Below, in pieces: positions 19,878 to 31,387 of a stretch of DNA of 37,064 nucleotides. Position numbers and translations under genes: made by a program. Source of the stretch: Candidatus Rokuibacteriota bacterium. Its GTDB lineage: Bacteria; Methylomirabilota; Methylomirabilia; Rokubacteriales; CSP1-6. The stretch is from the NCBI GenBank assembly GCA_003220435.1, contig QHSL01000011.1, positions 1 to 37,064 of the forward strand. The letters run 5' to 3'. Below the pieces are notes generated by a model. The model was given only the letters and a program-made list of their open reading frames with translations. It was not told the origin of the DNA and did not search any database. The stretch's first letter is position 1. Every line of letters begins with the position of its first letter.

Positions 19878-20984
19878 ATGGATAACGGGACGGCAGAGCG
19901 CATCGTCGTCGGCATGAGCGGCGGGGTCGACTCGTCTGTCGCTGCGGCACTGCTGGTCGAGCAGGGCGACGACGTCGTCGGGATCACCATGCGCGTCTGG
20001 CGGTGGCAGGACGCGACGGATGCGACGAAGCGCTTCGGCAGCTGCTGCGGGACCGAGGCCACCGAGGACGCGCGCGCGGTGGCTCGGGCGCTTGGCATTC
20101 CTCACTACCTCCTGAACATGGAGGAAGAGTTCGACCGAACAGTGATAACACCGTTCACCGCCGAGTACGCCGCGGGACGGACGCCGGTGCCGTGCGTGTC
20201 GTGCAACAGCTCGCTCAAGTTCGGTTCGCTGCTAGGCCGCGCGCGGGCCTGGGAGGCGACGGCCGTCGCGACCGGCCACTACGCGCGCGTCGGCCGCGAT
20301 CCCGCGACGGGGCGTCATCTGCTCCTCCGGCCGAAGGACCGGCGCAAGGACCAGACTGATTTTCTATGGCCGCTCACCCAGGGGCAGCTTGCCGCGGCAC
20401 GGTTCCCCGTCGGCGAGCTGACGAAGGATGAGGTGAGGGCTCGCGCGCGTGGACTCGGCCTGGTCACGGCCGACAAGCCCGAGAGCCAGGAGATCTGCTT
20501 CGTCCCCGACGACGACTACCGTGGCTTCCTGCGTCGGCGGTCTCCCGAGATGTTCCGGCCTGGTCCGATCGTGGACCGCGACGGGCGTGTGCTCGGGACG
20601 CACGACGGGATCGCCGCCTACACGGTCGGTCAGCGACGCGGCCTCGGCCTCGCCACCGGGCGGCCGCTCTACGTGATCGAGCTCGATCCCGATCGCAACG
20701 AGGTCAGCGTGGGCGAGGCGGTCGACCTCGAGCACGACCGGCTCGTCGCCCGCGCCGTGAATTTCATCGCCTGCGAGCCGCCGCAAGCGCCCTTGCGCGT
20801 GGAGGCGAAGATTCGCCACAATCACCAGCCCGCGCCGGCCACCATTCACGTGCTGGAAGGGGGGGCGGTCGAGGTCGTCTTCGACGCCCCCCAACGGGCG
20901 GTCAGCCCGGGCCAGTCAGTGGTCTTCTACAGCGGAGACGTCGTTGTCGGGGGCGGGGTTATCGCGCGAACCGACGCCCGCTGA
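19878..20984 (+). CDS. mnmA: tRNA-specific 2-thiouridylase MnmA
   Basis: Adds sulfur to C2 of wobble uridine 34 using ATP. The 368 aa contain the PP-loop GMSGGVDSSV (12-21), the catalytic cysteine Cys109 in CVSCNSSLKF and the second cysteine Cys207 in SQEICFVPDDDY; both are needed for persulfide relay. The TGHYARV motif is present. ATG at 19878 has a GGCAGG site directly upstream. It follows parB by 61 bases and acts on the same wobble position as mnmE. Confidence 0.95.
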   Translation: MDNGTAERIVVGMSGGVDSSVAAALLVEQGDDVVGITMRVWRWQDATDATKRFGSCCGTEATEDARAVARALGIPHYLLNMEEEFDRTVITPFTAEYAAGRTPVPCVSCNSSLKFGSLLGRARAWEATAVATGHYARVGRDPATGRHLLLRPKDRRKDQTDFLWPLTQGQLAAARFPVGELTKDEVRARARGLGLVTADKPESQEICFVPDDDYRGFLRRRSPEMFRPGPIVDRDGRVLGTHDGIAAYTVGQRRGLGLATGRPLYVIELDPDRNEVSVGEAVDLEHDRLVARAVNFIACEPPQAPLRVEAKIRHNHQPAPATIHVLEGGAVEVVFDAPQRAVSPGQSVVFYSGDVVVGGGVIARTDAR

Positions 20985-20996
20985 GCGCCCGGGCGA

Positions 20997-21026
20997 TTGA
21001 CACTGGGCGTGATTGCGTGATAGTTT
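20997..21026 (+). promoter_or_regulatory. Promoter of the atp operon
   Basis: A perfect -35 TTGACA (20997-21002) and a -10-like TAGTTT (21021-21026) are 18 bases apart, in the 87-base gap between mnmA and atpF and pointing into atpF. Confidence 0.6.
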
Positions 21027-21071
21027 TCACAAACCTTCGTCGGGCATCTCGGGATCGAGGAGACCTCCGAA

Positions 21072-21644
21072 ATGATTGCCACCCTCGCGCGCGTCGTCGT
21101 CCTGGTGGTGCTGTTCGTGCCGACACTCGTGTGGGCGGCTCCCGAAGCCGGGCACGAGGGCGGCTTCATCAGCCTCGACAAGTCGCTCATCGTGCAGGGC
21201 ATCAACTTCGTAATCCTTCTTTTGATCCTCCAGCGGCTGCTCTACCGGCCGTTCCTCACCAAGATGGAAGAGCGCACGCAGGCGATCCAGAAGTCGCTCG
21301 ACGAGGCGCAGGCCGCGCGCGCGGAGGCGGCGCGACAGCAGGAGGAGAACGCGACGCGCTTGCGCGCCGCGCACGCCGAGGCCGCGACGATCCGCGCGCA
21401 GGCGCTCAAGGAGGCCAGTGAGGAGCAGCGGCGCTTGGTCGAGGCGGCCCGTGCCGAATCGCAGAGGCTGGTGGAGACCGCCAAGGCGCAGCTGGACGCC
21501 GACGTGCGCCGCGCCCGCGAGGAGCTCCGGCGCGAAGTGGCCGAGATCGCCACCGCGGTCGCCGAGAAGCTCGTGCGCCGGAGCCTGCGCGATGAAGACC
21601 ATCGTCGCATCGTGGCCGAGGCCATCTCCAAGGTCGGCAACTAG
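21072..21644 (+). CDS. atpF: ATP synthase Fo subunit b
   Basis: Peripheral-stalk subunit linking Fo to F1. The 190-residue protein starts with an extra hydrophobic, signal-peptide-like segment (MIATLARVVVLVVLFVPT, ending VWAAPEAG). The usual single membrane helix follows (INFVILLLILQRLLY, about 43-58) and then a long Ala/Glu/Arg-rich coiled coil to the end. Such N-terminal extensions occur in some delta-proteobacterial-type b subunits. Only one b gene is present; no b-prime is seen. Confidence 0.93.
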   Translation: MIATLARVVVLVVLFVPTLVWAAPEAGHEGGFISLDKSLIVQGINFVILLLILQRLLYRPFLTKMEERTQAIQKSLDEAQAARAEAARQQEENATRLRAAHAEAATIRAQALKEASEEQRRLVEAARAESQRLVETAKAQLDADVRRAREELRREVAEIATAVAEKLVRRSLRDEDHRRIVAEAISKVGN

Positions 21645-22193
21645 GTGAAGGCGTCGGCGGGCGTCGGCCGCTCGTACGCGAAGGCGCTCTTCGAGCTCGC
21701 GCGGGAGCGCAAGCAGGTGGACGCCATCGGGCGCGAGCTCGGGAGCATCGTCGAGCTGTTCGCGCGCGAGGCGGAGCTCCACGCCTTCTTCGCGCGCCCC
21801 TGGGTCGCGTCGTCGGTGAAGCGCACCGCCGCCGCCGAGATCGCGACCCGCCTCGGAGTCTCGACGCTCGCCCGCGACTTCCTCGCGCTGATCGCGGCGC
21901 AGGGCCGCGTCGACCATCTGGGCGCAATCGCCGCCGCGTATCGCGAGCTCCAGGACGACGCGGAGGGGCGCGTCCGTGCGCGTGTGCGCACGGCGACACC
22001 GCTCAGCGAGAGCGAGCGCTCGGCGCTGGCGTCCCGGCTCGGCCGCGTGCTCGGCGGCAAGCGAGTCGTACTCGAAGAGATCACCGACAAGGAACTGCTC
22101 GGCGGTTTCGTGGCCGAGATCGGCAGCCTGCTCGTCGACGGGAGCCTGGACGGCCAGCTCGCGCGTCTGCGGCAGCGCCTCGTACACGGCTAG
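21645..22193 (+). CDS. atpH: ATP synthase F1 subunit delta
   Basis: 182-residue peripheral-stalk subunit that caps the alpha/beta hexamer. It begins with the typical GRSYAKALFELA and ends in the conserved VLEEITDKELLGGFVAEIGSLL-type C-terminal region. The GTG start follows the atpF stop with no gap. It lies in the order b-delta-alpha-gamma-beta-epsilon. Confidence 0.93.
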   Translation: MKASAGVGRSYAKALFELARERKQVDAIGRELGSIVELFAREAELHAFFARPWVASSVKRTAAAEIATRLGVSTLARDFLALIAAQGRVDHLGAIAAAYRELQDDAEGRVRARVRTATPLSESERSALASRLGRVLGGKRVVLEEITDKELLGGFVAEIGSLLVDGSLDGQLARLRQRLVHG

Positions 22194-22211
22194 GGATCGC
22201 GGGAGACCACA

Positions 22212-23738
<1,527 letters not shown>

Positions 23739-23748
23739 GTCCGGGCGC

Positions 23749-24625
23749 ATGGCGACGCTGCGCGACATCCAGCGGCGGATCCGCTCCGTCCAGTCCACGC
23801 AGAAGATCACACGCGCGATGAAGCTCGTCGCCGCGGCGAAGCTACGGCGGGCCCAGGAGCGCGTGCTCGCGGCGCGGCCATACGCCGGGAAGATGGCCGA
23901 GCTCCTCGGTAACCTCGTGAGCGGGGGAAACGGCCGCGACGGCGCGGCGCATCCGCTCCTGGAGCAGCGCGAAGGGCCGCGCCGCCAGATCGTCATCATC
24001 ACCGCCGACAAGGGACTGGCGGGCGCGTTCAACTCCAACGTGATCCGTCGCGCTCTCGAGCTCGTGCGCCAGTCGTCCACCGCCGACGTCACGCTGGTGG
24101 TGGTGGGCCGCAAGGCGCGCGATTTCTATCGCCGCCGGCCGTGGACGATCAAGCGCGACCTGATCGGGTTCTGGGACCGGCTGGCCTACAGCCACGCGGC
24201 CGAGCTCGCGGACTACTTCATGCAGCAATACCTCGACGGCGAGGTGGACGAGGTGCATCTCGTCTACAACGAGTTCAGATCCGTGGCCGTGCAGCGGCCG
24301 GTGCGCGAGCTGCTGCTCCCGGTCCCGCGGACGGCGACGGCCGGCGCCACCGAGACCGGATCGGTCGCGTACATTTACGAACCGACCCCGAAGGCGATCC
24401 TCGACGATCTGCTTCCTCGTCACGTGCGGACGCAGGTGTTTCGCGCGCTGATGGAGTCGCTGGCCGGTGAGTACGGGGCCCGGATGACCGCGATGGAAGC
24501 CGCGACGAAGAACGCGAAGGAAATGATCGACGTGCTGACCATCCAGTACAACAAAGCGCGTCAGGAGAAGATCACCAAGGAGCTGCTCGACATCGTGGGT
24601 GGCGCCGAGGCCCTCAAGCAAGGCA

Positions 24626-24636
<11 letters not shown>
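23749..24636 (+). CDS. atpG: ATP synthase F1 subunit gamma
   Basis: Central rotor shaft of F1, 295 aa. The N-terminal helix reads RDIQRRIRSVQSTQKITRAM and the C-terminal helix contains MTAMEAATKNAKEMI; both are gamma signatures. The middle Rossmann-like domain contains ITADKGLAGAFN. The last codons fall inside the first copy of a tandem repeat (24626-24768). Confidence 0.96.
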
Positions 24637-26198
<1,562 letters not shown>

Positions 26199-26199
26199 C

Positions 26200-26610
26200 G
26201 TGGCCGACCGCCTCACGCTCGAGGTTGCGACACCGCTCCGGCTCGTCGTCGCCGAGACGGTCGACGAGCTCGTCGCCCCGGGCAGCCAGGGATACTTCGG
26301 CGTTCTGCCGGGCCATGCGGCCTTCCTGACGACGCTCGGGATCGGCGAGCTCGTGTATCGCGTCGGACGCGACGAGCACTACCTGGCGGTGGCCGGCGGC
26401 TTCGCGGAGGTGCGCAACGACAAAGTCATCGTCCTCGCCGACAGCGCCGAGCGGCCTGAGGAGATCGACCGCGCCCGTGCCGAGGGCGCTCGCGACCGCG
26501 CCGAGCGCCGGCTGGCGGGACGGGGTGAGAGCGACGTCGACTACGCGAGGGCGATAGCCGCGCTGGCCCGCGCCCTGATCCGGCTCCAGACCGCGGCCCG
26601 GGGACATTGA
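26200..26610 (+). CDS. atpC: ATP synthase F1 subunit epsilon
   Basis: 136-residue rotor subunit with the N-terminal beta sandwich (LTLEVATPLRLVVAE, PGSQGYFGVLPGHA) and a C-terminal helical region that can inhibit ATP hydrolysis. GTG at 26200 is one base after the atpD stop. It is the last gene of the operon; atpB (a), atpE (c) and atpI are not in the window. Confidence 0.94.
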   Translation: MADRLTLEVATPLRLVVAETVDELVAPGSQGYFGVLPGHAAFLTTLGIGELVYRVGRDEHYLAVAGGFAEVRNDKVIVLADSAERPEEIDRARAEGARDRAERRLAGRGESDVDYARAIAALARALIRLQTAARGH

Positions 26611-26812
26611 ATCACATGGGGGGCCGCGTCGGGGTCCCCCAAGCCGCCCCGGCCCCACGGCACCCTGCGCAGCCGTGGCGCACCTCGATCAGGCGGAGCG
26701 TCGTCGGGGCTTTGCAGGCGACTCGCTGCTCGGCCGCGGCGTTTGACATCCGATTCGTCGCGGTCGCGCGTACTGACGCTATAGTGCCGAGAATCGATCC
26801 TGGGAGGGGCTC
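26611..26812. other. Intergenic region after atpC: hairpin and -10-like element
   Basis: CCACGGC (26655-26661) pairs perfectly with GCCGTGG (26672-26678) across a 10-base loop. There is no T-run, so this is at best a weak terminator of the atp operon. TATAGT (26780-26785) is a good -10 for the next gene, but TTGACA at 26743-26748 is 31 bases away, too far to be its -35. GGGAGGGG precedes the start codon at 26813. Confidence 0.4.
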
Positions 26813-27604
26813 ATGAGGAACCACGTTCCGGGCGTCCCGGTCGTGCTGGCCGTCATCCTCGCCGCGGTGCCCGGCAGCGCCGGACCCGAGAAGATCGCGT
26901 TCCCGGCGAGCTACAAGGACCACGTCCTCTACGCCACGGTCGACCGCTACGACAACAAGCAGTACCGCGAGCTCTACGGCACCGCGGACGCGGTCAAGGC
27001 GGTCCGCGAGGGCAAGCCGATCCCGAGCGGGACCGTCCTCACCCTGGTCCAGTACAAGGCCCAGGTGGACGCCGGCGGCAACCCTCTCAAGGACGCGAAC
27101 GGGCGGTTCATCAAGGGCGACCTCGTCGGCATCACGGTCATGGAGAAGCGCACGGGGTGGGGGACCGAGTACCCCGACGACGTCCAGAACGGGGAGTGGG
27201 AATACTCCGCGTTCGGGCCGGATCAGAAGTTCAACGACAAGGCGAACTACAAGGCCTGCTTCCAGTGCCACAAGCCCCACGCGAAGCAAGACTTCGTGAT
27301 CTCGCTGGCGCGGCTCGCCGGCCAGGCCCCCGGCGGCCCGATCGCGATGAAGACCAGCCCGAATGACGTTGGCATCTCGGGGTTCGCGTTCGGGCCTGGG
27401 AAGGTGACGGTCGCGGCCGGGCAGTACGTGACGTGGACCAACGGCGACGACTCGCCGCATCAGATCACGCTCACGAAGAGCCAGGAGCGATCCGCCGTGC
27501 TCCTGAAGGGGCAGAGCCACACCCAGGCGTTCGCGGCGCCGGGGGTTTACGAGTACATCTGTGGGCTTCATCCGAGCATGAAGGGTGCCGTCGAAGTGAA
27601 GTAG
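26813..27604 (+). CDS. Secreted cytochrome P460-cupredoxin fusion protein
   Basis: 263 residues. A signal peptide (about 1-23) is followed by a cytochrome P460-type domain (about 28-165: FPASYKDHVLYATVDR, GWGTEYP, EWEYSAF) ending in one c-type heme site, CFQCH (Cys149, Cys152, His153). The C-terminal domain (about 185-263) is a plastocyanin-like cupredoxin with all four type 1 copper ligands: His216 (SPHQI), Cys250, His253 and Met256 (YICGLHPSM). P460 proteins oxidise hydroxylamine or bind nitric oxide, depending on their pocket residues, and use a lysine-heme cross-link; which lysine applies cannot be settled here. The fusion suggests intraprotein electron transfer between heme and copper in the periplasm. 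Confidence 0.85.
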   Translation: MRNHVPGVPVVLAVILAAVPGSAGPEKIAFPASYKDHVLYATVDRYDNKQYRELYGTADAVKAVREGKPIPSGTVLTLVQYKAQVDAGGNPLKDANGRFIKGDLVGITVMEKRTGWGTEYPDDVQNGEWEYSAFGPDQKFNDKANYKACFQCHKPHAKQDFVISLARLAGQAPGGPIAMKTSPNDVGISGFAFGPGKVTVAAGQYVTWTNGDDSPHQITLTKSQERSAVLLKGQSHTQAFAAPGVYEYICGLHPSMKGAVEVK

Positions 27605-27727
27605 CGCCGGCGGCCGCCCAGCGGGGGATGCACACCGCCCACGCCGCTGAGCGGCGCAGCGGTTCCTGGCCCGCTAAGTCCGCGCCGCACCGTGCTCACG
27701 TCCGTGGCATCGCGCTTGCGCCGACGA

Positions 27728-28120
27728 ATGGCGATGCTGACGATCCTGATCGCCGATGACGAGCCCCACGTGGTCGAGCTGGTTCGGCTGACGCTCGAAG
27801 ACGAGCGCATCAACGTCGTCGTCGCGCTCGACGGCGAGACGGCGCTCGCGCAGGCCGTCGTGTTCCGACCCGAGCTGATCTTCCTCGATGTCCATCTGCC
27901 CGACATCAGCGGCCTCGAGGTGTGCGCGCGATTGCGGAGCGACCCGCAGTTCGCAAAGACGAAGATCGTCATGCTGACGGCCGCCGCGCAGGAAGCGGAC
28001 GTGGCACGCGGCCTCACCGCCGGTGCGAACCACTACATGACGAAGCCGTTCTCTCCGGTGCGGCTGCTCTCGCTCGTCGAGACCGTGGTGCCGCAGGCGA
28101 TCATATGGCCTCGCGCGTAG
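27728..28120 (+). CDS. Single-domain response regulator (receiver only)
   Basis: 130-residue CheY-like receiver. Acidic pair Asp10-Asp11 (IADDEP), phospho-acceptor Asp54 (LIFLDVHLPD), Thr84 (VMLTAA) and Lys106 (MTKPF) are all in place. ATG at 27728 is chosen because the fold begins immediately after it; another ATG lies 6 bases on and a GTG at 27692 is possible. No output domain is attached. It overlaps the following HD-GYP gene by 16 bases, so the two may work as a split receiver/HD-GYP pair. Confidence 0.88.
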   Translation: MAMLTILIADDEPHVVELVRLTLEDERINVVVALDGETALAQAVVFRPELIFLDVHLPDISGLEVCARLRSDPQFAKTKIVMLTAAAQEADVARGLTAGANHYMTKPFSPVRLLSLVETVVPQAIIWPRA

Positions 28121-28851
28121 ACCCCTCCTCCAACGATCTGACGGTCGCCTACCGGCGGCTCAGCGCCGCCTATCAGCAGACGCTCCGCTACGCCGAAGAC
28201 GTGCGGCGCCTCTACCAGCAGGTGCAGCGCGCCATCTATCAATCGTTGCTCGGCCTCGCCAATGCGCTGGAGGCCAAGGACCCGTACACACGAGGGCATT
28301 CCGAGCGAGTCGGGGCGTGGAGCCGCAGCGTCGCGGCGGCACTGGGGCTGCCGCCGTCCGACGTCGACATGATCGGCCAGGCCGGGCTCCTGCACGACAT
28401 CGGGAAGATCGGCATTCCCGAGGCGGTGCTCCGCAAACCCGGCGAGCTCGATCCGGACGAGTGGGCGGTGATGCGGAACCACCCCCTGATCGGCGCGCAG
28501 ATCGTCGCGCCGTTCGACTTCTTTGCGGCGGGCGCGTTGATGATCCGCCATCACCACGAACGATGCGACGGCTCGGGCTACCCCGACGGGCTCGTCGGCG
28601 ACGAGATTCCGATCGGCGCGCGCATCATCACGGTGGCCGACGTCTACGACGCGCTGACCTCGAACCGGCCGTATCGCGCGGCGCTGGCGCACGCGACCGC
28701 GGTCGGGACCCTCACGGCCGGTGCCGGGCGCATCTTCGATGAGGACGCGGTGGCGGCCTTCATCGGTCTGCTCCAGTCCCTCTCGACGGTGAGGCACGAT
28801 GTGGGTCCTCGACCATCCCAGCACGGCGCGAACGGCCGGACTCCTCGCTGA
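28105..28851 (+). CDS. HD-GYP domain phosphodiesterase
   Basis: 248 residues. An N-terminal helical, probably coiled-coil segment (12-45) precedes the HD-GYP domain, with HD at His97-Asp98 (LLHDIGKIGIP), HHHERCDGSGYP (149-160) and IITVADVYDALTSNRPYR. The family hydrolyses cyclic di-GMP with a di- or tri-iron centre. The ligand residues look intact; Cys replaces the usual Trp in HHERWDG. ATG at 28105 overlaps the receiver gene, suggesting the receiver regulates it. Confidence 0.9.
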   Translation: MASRVDPSSNDLTVAYRRLSAAYQQTLRYAEDVRRLYQQVQRAIYQSLLGLANALEAKDPYTRGHSERVGAWSRSVAAALGLPPSDVDMIGQAGLLHDIGKIGIPEAVLRKPGELDPDEWAVMRNHPLIGAQIVAPFDFFAAGALMIRHHHERCDGSGYPDGLVGDEIPIGARIITVADVYDALTSNRPYRAALAHATAVGTLTAGAGRIFDEDAVAAFIGLLQSLSTVRHDVGPRPSQHGANGRTPR

Positions 28852-29605
28852 CACGCCGGCGGCGCTGCTCGCGGTCCTGGCGATCGGCGCCGCGGCGAGC
28901 GTGGCGCTGGTGGAGGTGGCCGTGTTGCCTCCACCAGCGATCGGGATCGCGGTCTTGACCGCCGGCCACGGCGCGCTGCTCGCCACGGCGCTGGCGTGGG
29001 CACACCGGCCTCCGGCGACCGGAGCGCTCGCGGCCGGGGTCATCGGCCTGGCGGCCGCGGTGTCGAGGCTCAACGCCTTCGGGCCGCTTGCCTATCTGGC
29101 GCCGCTCCTCCTGGTCAGCGTGCTCGCCCGAGGCGGTCGACTCGGGGCGCTCGGACTGGCGGGTCCTGTAGCGCTGAAGGGTGTCGTGGCCGGGCTTTTC
29201 ATCGGGATGTTCCTCGGAGGTCATCTGCTCGTCACGGCCTCGCGCACCGTCGGCGTCCAGGTCCATCTGCCCACGGCGCCGGAGGCGCTTGCGGCGCTGG
29301 CGTACGACGTCGGAGCCAACGTGCTCGCCGCCGAGTGCTTCTTCCGCGGTGCGCTCTTCAACCGTGCGCAACGACGCTGGTCGTTCGCCGCCGCCGTGAC
29401 GCTCGCGACCGCGGCGTACGTGCTCCGGTACCTCGTCGATCCGTTGCTGCCGATGAGGGTCGAGCTGGTCGTCGGCGCGGTCTTCTACCTGGCGCTGCTC
29501 GGCGCGATCAACTGCTGGCTCTTCTGGTGGTCGGAGAGTCTCGTCCCCGGGTTCCTGAGCGCGTTGATCTTCTTCGCGGTGTATCGCGTCCTCGACCCGG
29601 CATGA
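28799..29605 (+). CDS. CPBP-like membrane protein, degenerate protease motifs
   Basis: 268 residues with about seven to eight hydrophobic segments. The C-terminal part resembles the CPBP (Abi/CAAX) intramembrane protease layout. AECFFRG (178-184) matches the EExxFRG motif, but the first glutamate is alanine. The regions expected to carry the FxxxH and HxxxN metal ligands (TLATAAYVLRYL, and SLVPGFLSALIFFAVYRVL) have no histidine. It is therefore probably not a protease and may be a membrane sensor or scaffold. ATG at 28799 overlaps the HD-GYP gene by 53 bases, so a later start is possible. It ends in an ATGA overlap with the histidine kinase. The family assignment is moderate. Confidence 0.6.
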   Translation: MWVLDHPSTARTAGLLADTPAALLAVLAIGAAASVALVEVAVLPPPAIGIAVLTAGHGALLATALAWAHRPPATGALAAGVIGLAAAVSRLNAFGPLAYLAPLLLVSVLARGGRLGALGLAGPVALKGVVAGLFIGMFLGGHLLVTASRTVGVQVHLPTAPEALAALAYDVGANVLAAECFFRGALFNRAQRRWSFAAAVTLATAAYVLRYLVDPLLPMRVELVVGAVFYLALLGAINCWLFWWSESLVPGFLSALIFFAVYRVLDPA

Positions 29606-31074
29606 TCGGCGTCGCGCTGGCGCTGGCCATCATCACCGCGCTGATCGCGCTCGTCGGCCCCGAGCCCGCCTCGCTCCTGCGCCATGCGTATCTTCTGCCG
29701 GTCGTCGCGGCGGGCTTGCGCTTCGGATTGCCGGGCGGCGTGCTCGGCGCGGCAGCGGCGGCGTTGTTGAGCGCGCCGGTCCTGCTATCCGAGATCGAAC
29801 GATCCGGCGTCACCTCGGACGCCGCGGAGGGGCTGGTGACGCTCGGCGTCCTGGCCCTCGCCGGCGCGGTCAGTGGGACGCTGCACACGCGCGCCGACCG
29901 ACACCGGAAGCGATACCACACACTCGTGGCCGTCCAGCGAGCGCTGGCGGACGACGTCACGCTCGACGTGGCATTGACCCGTCTGCGCGCCACGCTCGCG
30001 GCGCGCCTGGCCGTCGACGATCTGGCGCTCGCGGCGCGCGACGGCGAGCGGCTCGTGGTCGCGGGGGCGGAGCGTGTGGTGCCCGGTTCGGTGGGCGCTC
30101 GAGTTCTGGCGCGGGGCGCTCCCGCGTTCGTCGGCGACGTGGGCGGCGGCGTCCGCGCGTGCCGGGCGTTCGTGACCCCCCTCGTGGCGGGCGGCCGCGC
30201 GGTCGGTGTGCTGGCCGTCGAGCGGCGCGGGGAGATCTCCTTCGAGGAGCGCGCAGCGCTGGAGGCGCTCGGCGCGCACGTGGGGCTGGCCCTGGAGAAC
30301 GCGCGGCTCGCGTCACGGCAGCGGCAGTTCGCCGCCGAGCTGGCCGAGAAGGTCGCGGCCGCCCGGCGCGAGCTCGAGGAGCTCGATCGGGCGAAGACGG
30401 CCTTCGTCGCGATCGCCTCGCACGAGCTGAGGACGCCACTGACCTCGCTGCAGGGATTCAGCGAGCTGCTGGCGATGCGGCGCCTGCCGCCCGAAGAGGT
30501 GACGCGCCTGGCCAGCGTCATGTGGACGGAGGCCAAGCGGCTCGGGCGCATCGTCAGCGATCTGCTCGACCTTTCGCGGCTCGAGCGCGGGCTGGCGCCA
30601 GCGCTGTGCCGCGTCCCGCTCGCCCTGGAGCCGGCCATTGAAGCGACGGTCGACCTGTTTCGTCTGGGCGCCGCGACGCACGCGATCGCGATCGAGTGCG
30701 AGCCCGCGCTGCCCGCCGTCGACGCCGACCCCGACGCGGTCGAGCGCGTCCTGACGAACCTGATCTCGAACGCGATCAAGTACTCACCGGCCGGCAGCAC
30801 CGTGCGGGTGAAGGCGCAGGCGCTCGCCGGGGTCGTCGCGATCGAGGTCGCCGACTCTGGACGCGGGATCCCGGCGGAGGCGCTCGAGCGCGTGTTCGAG
30901 CCCTACTATCGCGCGCCGGACGTCGCCGGGGTGGCGCCGGGCACCGGCATCGGGCTCGCGGTGGTGAAAGCGCTCGTCGAGGCGCACGGCGGCGCGGTGC
31001 GCGTCGACAGCGTGCCGGCGCTGGGCACGCGCGTGACGTTCGTCTTGCCCTCGTACGCGGGCCCCGTTCCTTGA
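29602..31074 (+). CDS. Membrane-anchored GAF sensor histidine kinase
   Basis: 490 residues. Two to three N-terminal membrane helices (about 3-92) are followed by a GAF domain (about 105-235), a short coiled coil, and the kinase core: H box IASHELRTPLTSL with His274, N box NLISNAIKYSP, G1 DSGRGIP, F box FEPYYR and G2 GTGIGLAVVK. All ATP-site motifs look functional. ATG at 29602 overlaps the previous stop as ATGA. The obvious phospho-acceptor partner is the receiver three genes upstream in the same unit. Confidence 0.92.
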   Translation: MIGVALALAIITALIALVGPEPASLLRHAYLLPVVAAGLRFGLPGGVLGAAAAALLSAPVLLSEIERSGVTSDAAEGLVTLGVLALAGAVSGTLHTRADRHRKRYHTLVAVQRALADDVTLDVALTRLRATLAARLAVDDLALAARDGERLVVAGAERVVPGSVGARVLARGAPAFVGDVGGGVRACRAFVTPLVAGGRAVGVLAVERRGEISFEERAALEALGAHVGLALENARLASRQRQFAAELAEKVAAARRELEELDRAKTAFVAIASHELRTPLTSLQGFSELLAMRRLPPEEVTRLASVMWTEAKRLGRIVSDLLDLSRLERGLAPALCRVPLALEPAIEATVDLFRLGAATHAIAIECEPALPAVDADPDAVERVLTNLISNAIKYSPAGSTVRVKAQALAGVVAIEVADSGRGIPAEALERVFEPYYRAPDVAGVAPGTGIGLAVVKALVEAHGGAVRVDSVPALGTRVTFVLPSYAGPVP

Positions 31075-31100
31075 CACCCCGAGTCGCGCGCGTGTAGCCT
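31071..31100 (+). promoter_or_regulatory. Promoter of the DUF507 pair, overlapping the kinase stop
   Basis: TTGACA (31071-31076), whose TGA is the histidine kinase stop codon, and TAGCCT (31095-31100) are 18 bases apart and end 8 bases before the DUF507 start, which would leave an almost leaderless transcript. This is a plausible sigma-70 site. Confidence 0.45.
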
Positions 31101-31108
31101 AAGCGAGT

Positions 31109-31387
31109 ATGTCACGCCACGCAGCAGTTGCCGATCGCATGGCGGACGCAGTGGTGAAGCGGCTGACGTTGCGGAAGATCGCCGACATCAAAGACGAGAA
31201 CGCCGCGCGCGCTGCGGTCCGCAATGTTGTGCTCGACAACCTGGCCGCCGAGGAGCAGCTCGAGGCCGACGCGCGCAAGCTCCTGATGGACCACGCCAAG
31301 CAGATCAAGGACTCGGCCGCCGACTACCGGCAGCTCCTCGGCAAGGTCAAGGAGAAGCTCGCGCGCGATCGCGGGTTCATCCTCTGA
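31109..31387 (+). CDS. DUF507 family protein (first of pair)
   Basis: 92-residue, highly charged, helical protein. The C-terminal half (LMDHAKQIKDSAADYRQLLGKVKEKLARDRGFIL region) resembles DUF507 proteins, which commonly occur as adjacent pairs. Function unknown. The TGA shares its last base with the ATG of the next gene, so the two are coupled. Confidence 0.7.
   Translation: MSRHAAVADRMADAVVKRLTLRKIADIKDENAARAAVRNVVLDNLAAEEQLEADARKLLMDHAKQIKDSAADYRQLLGKVKEKLARDRGFIL

Noticed and set aside
26743-26785. TTGACA and TATAGT as a promoter for the P460-cupredoxin gene
   Set aside because: The spacing of 31 bases is far outside the 15-19 range, so they cannot act as a pair.
26607-26816. 69-codon plus-strand open frame after atpC
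   Set aside because: No ribosome binding site, covers a hairpin and promoter-like elements, and overlaps the start of the P460-cupredoxin gene; composition is not protein-like.
27642-27656. CGCCGC-TGA-GCGGCG inverted repeat as terminator of the P460-cupredoxin gene
   Set aside because: Short 6-bp stem, 3-base loop and no T-run in very GC-rich DNA; too likely by chance to list as a feature.
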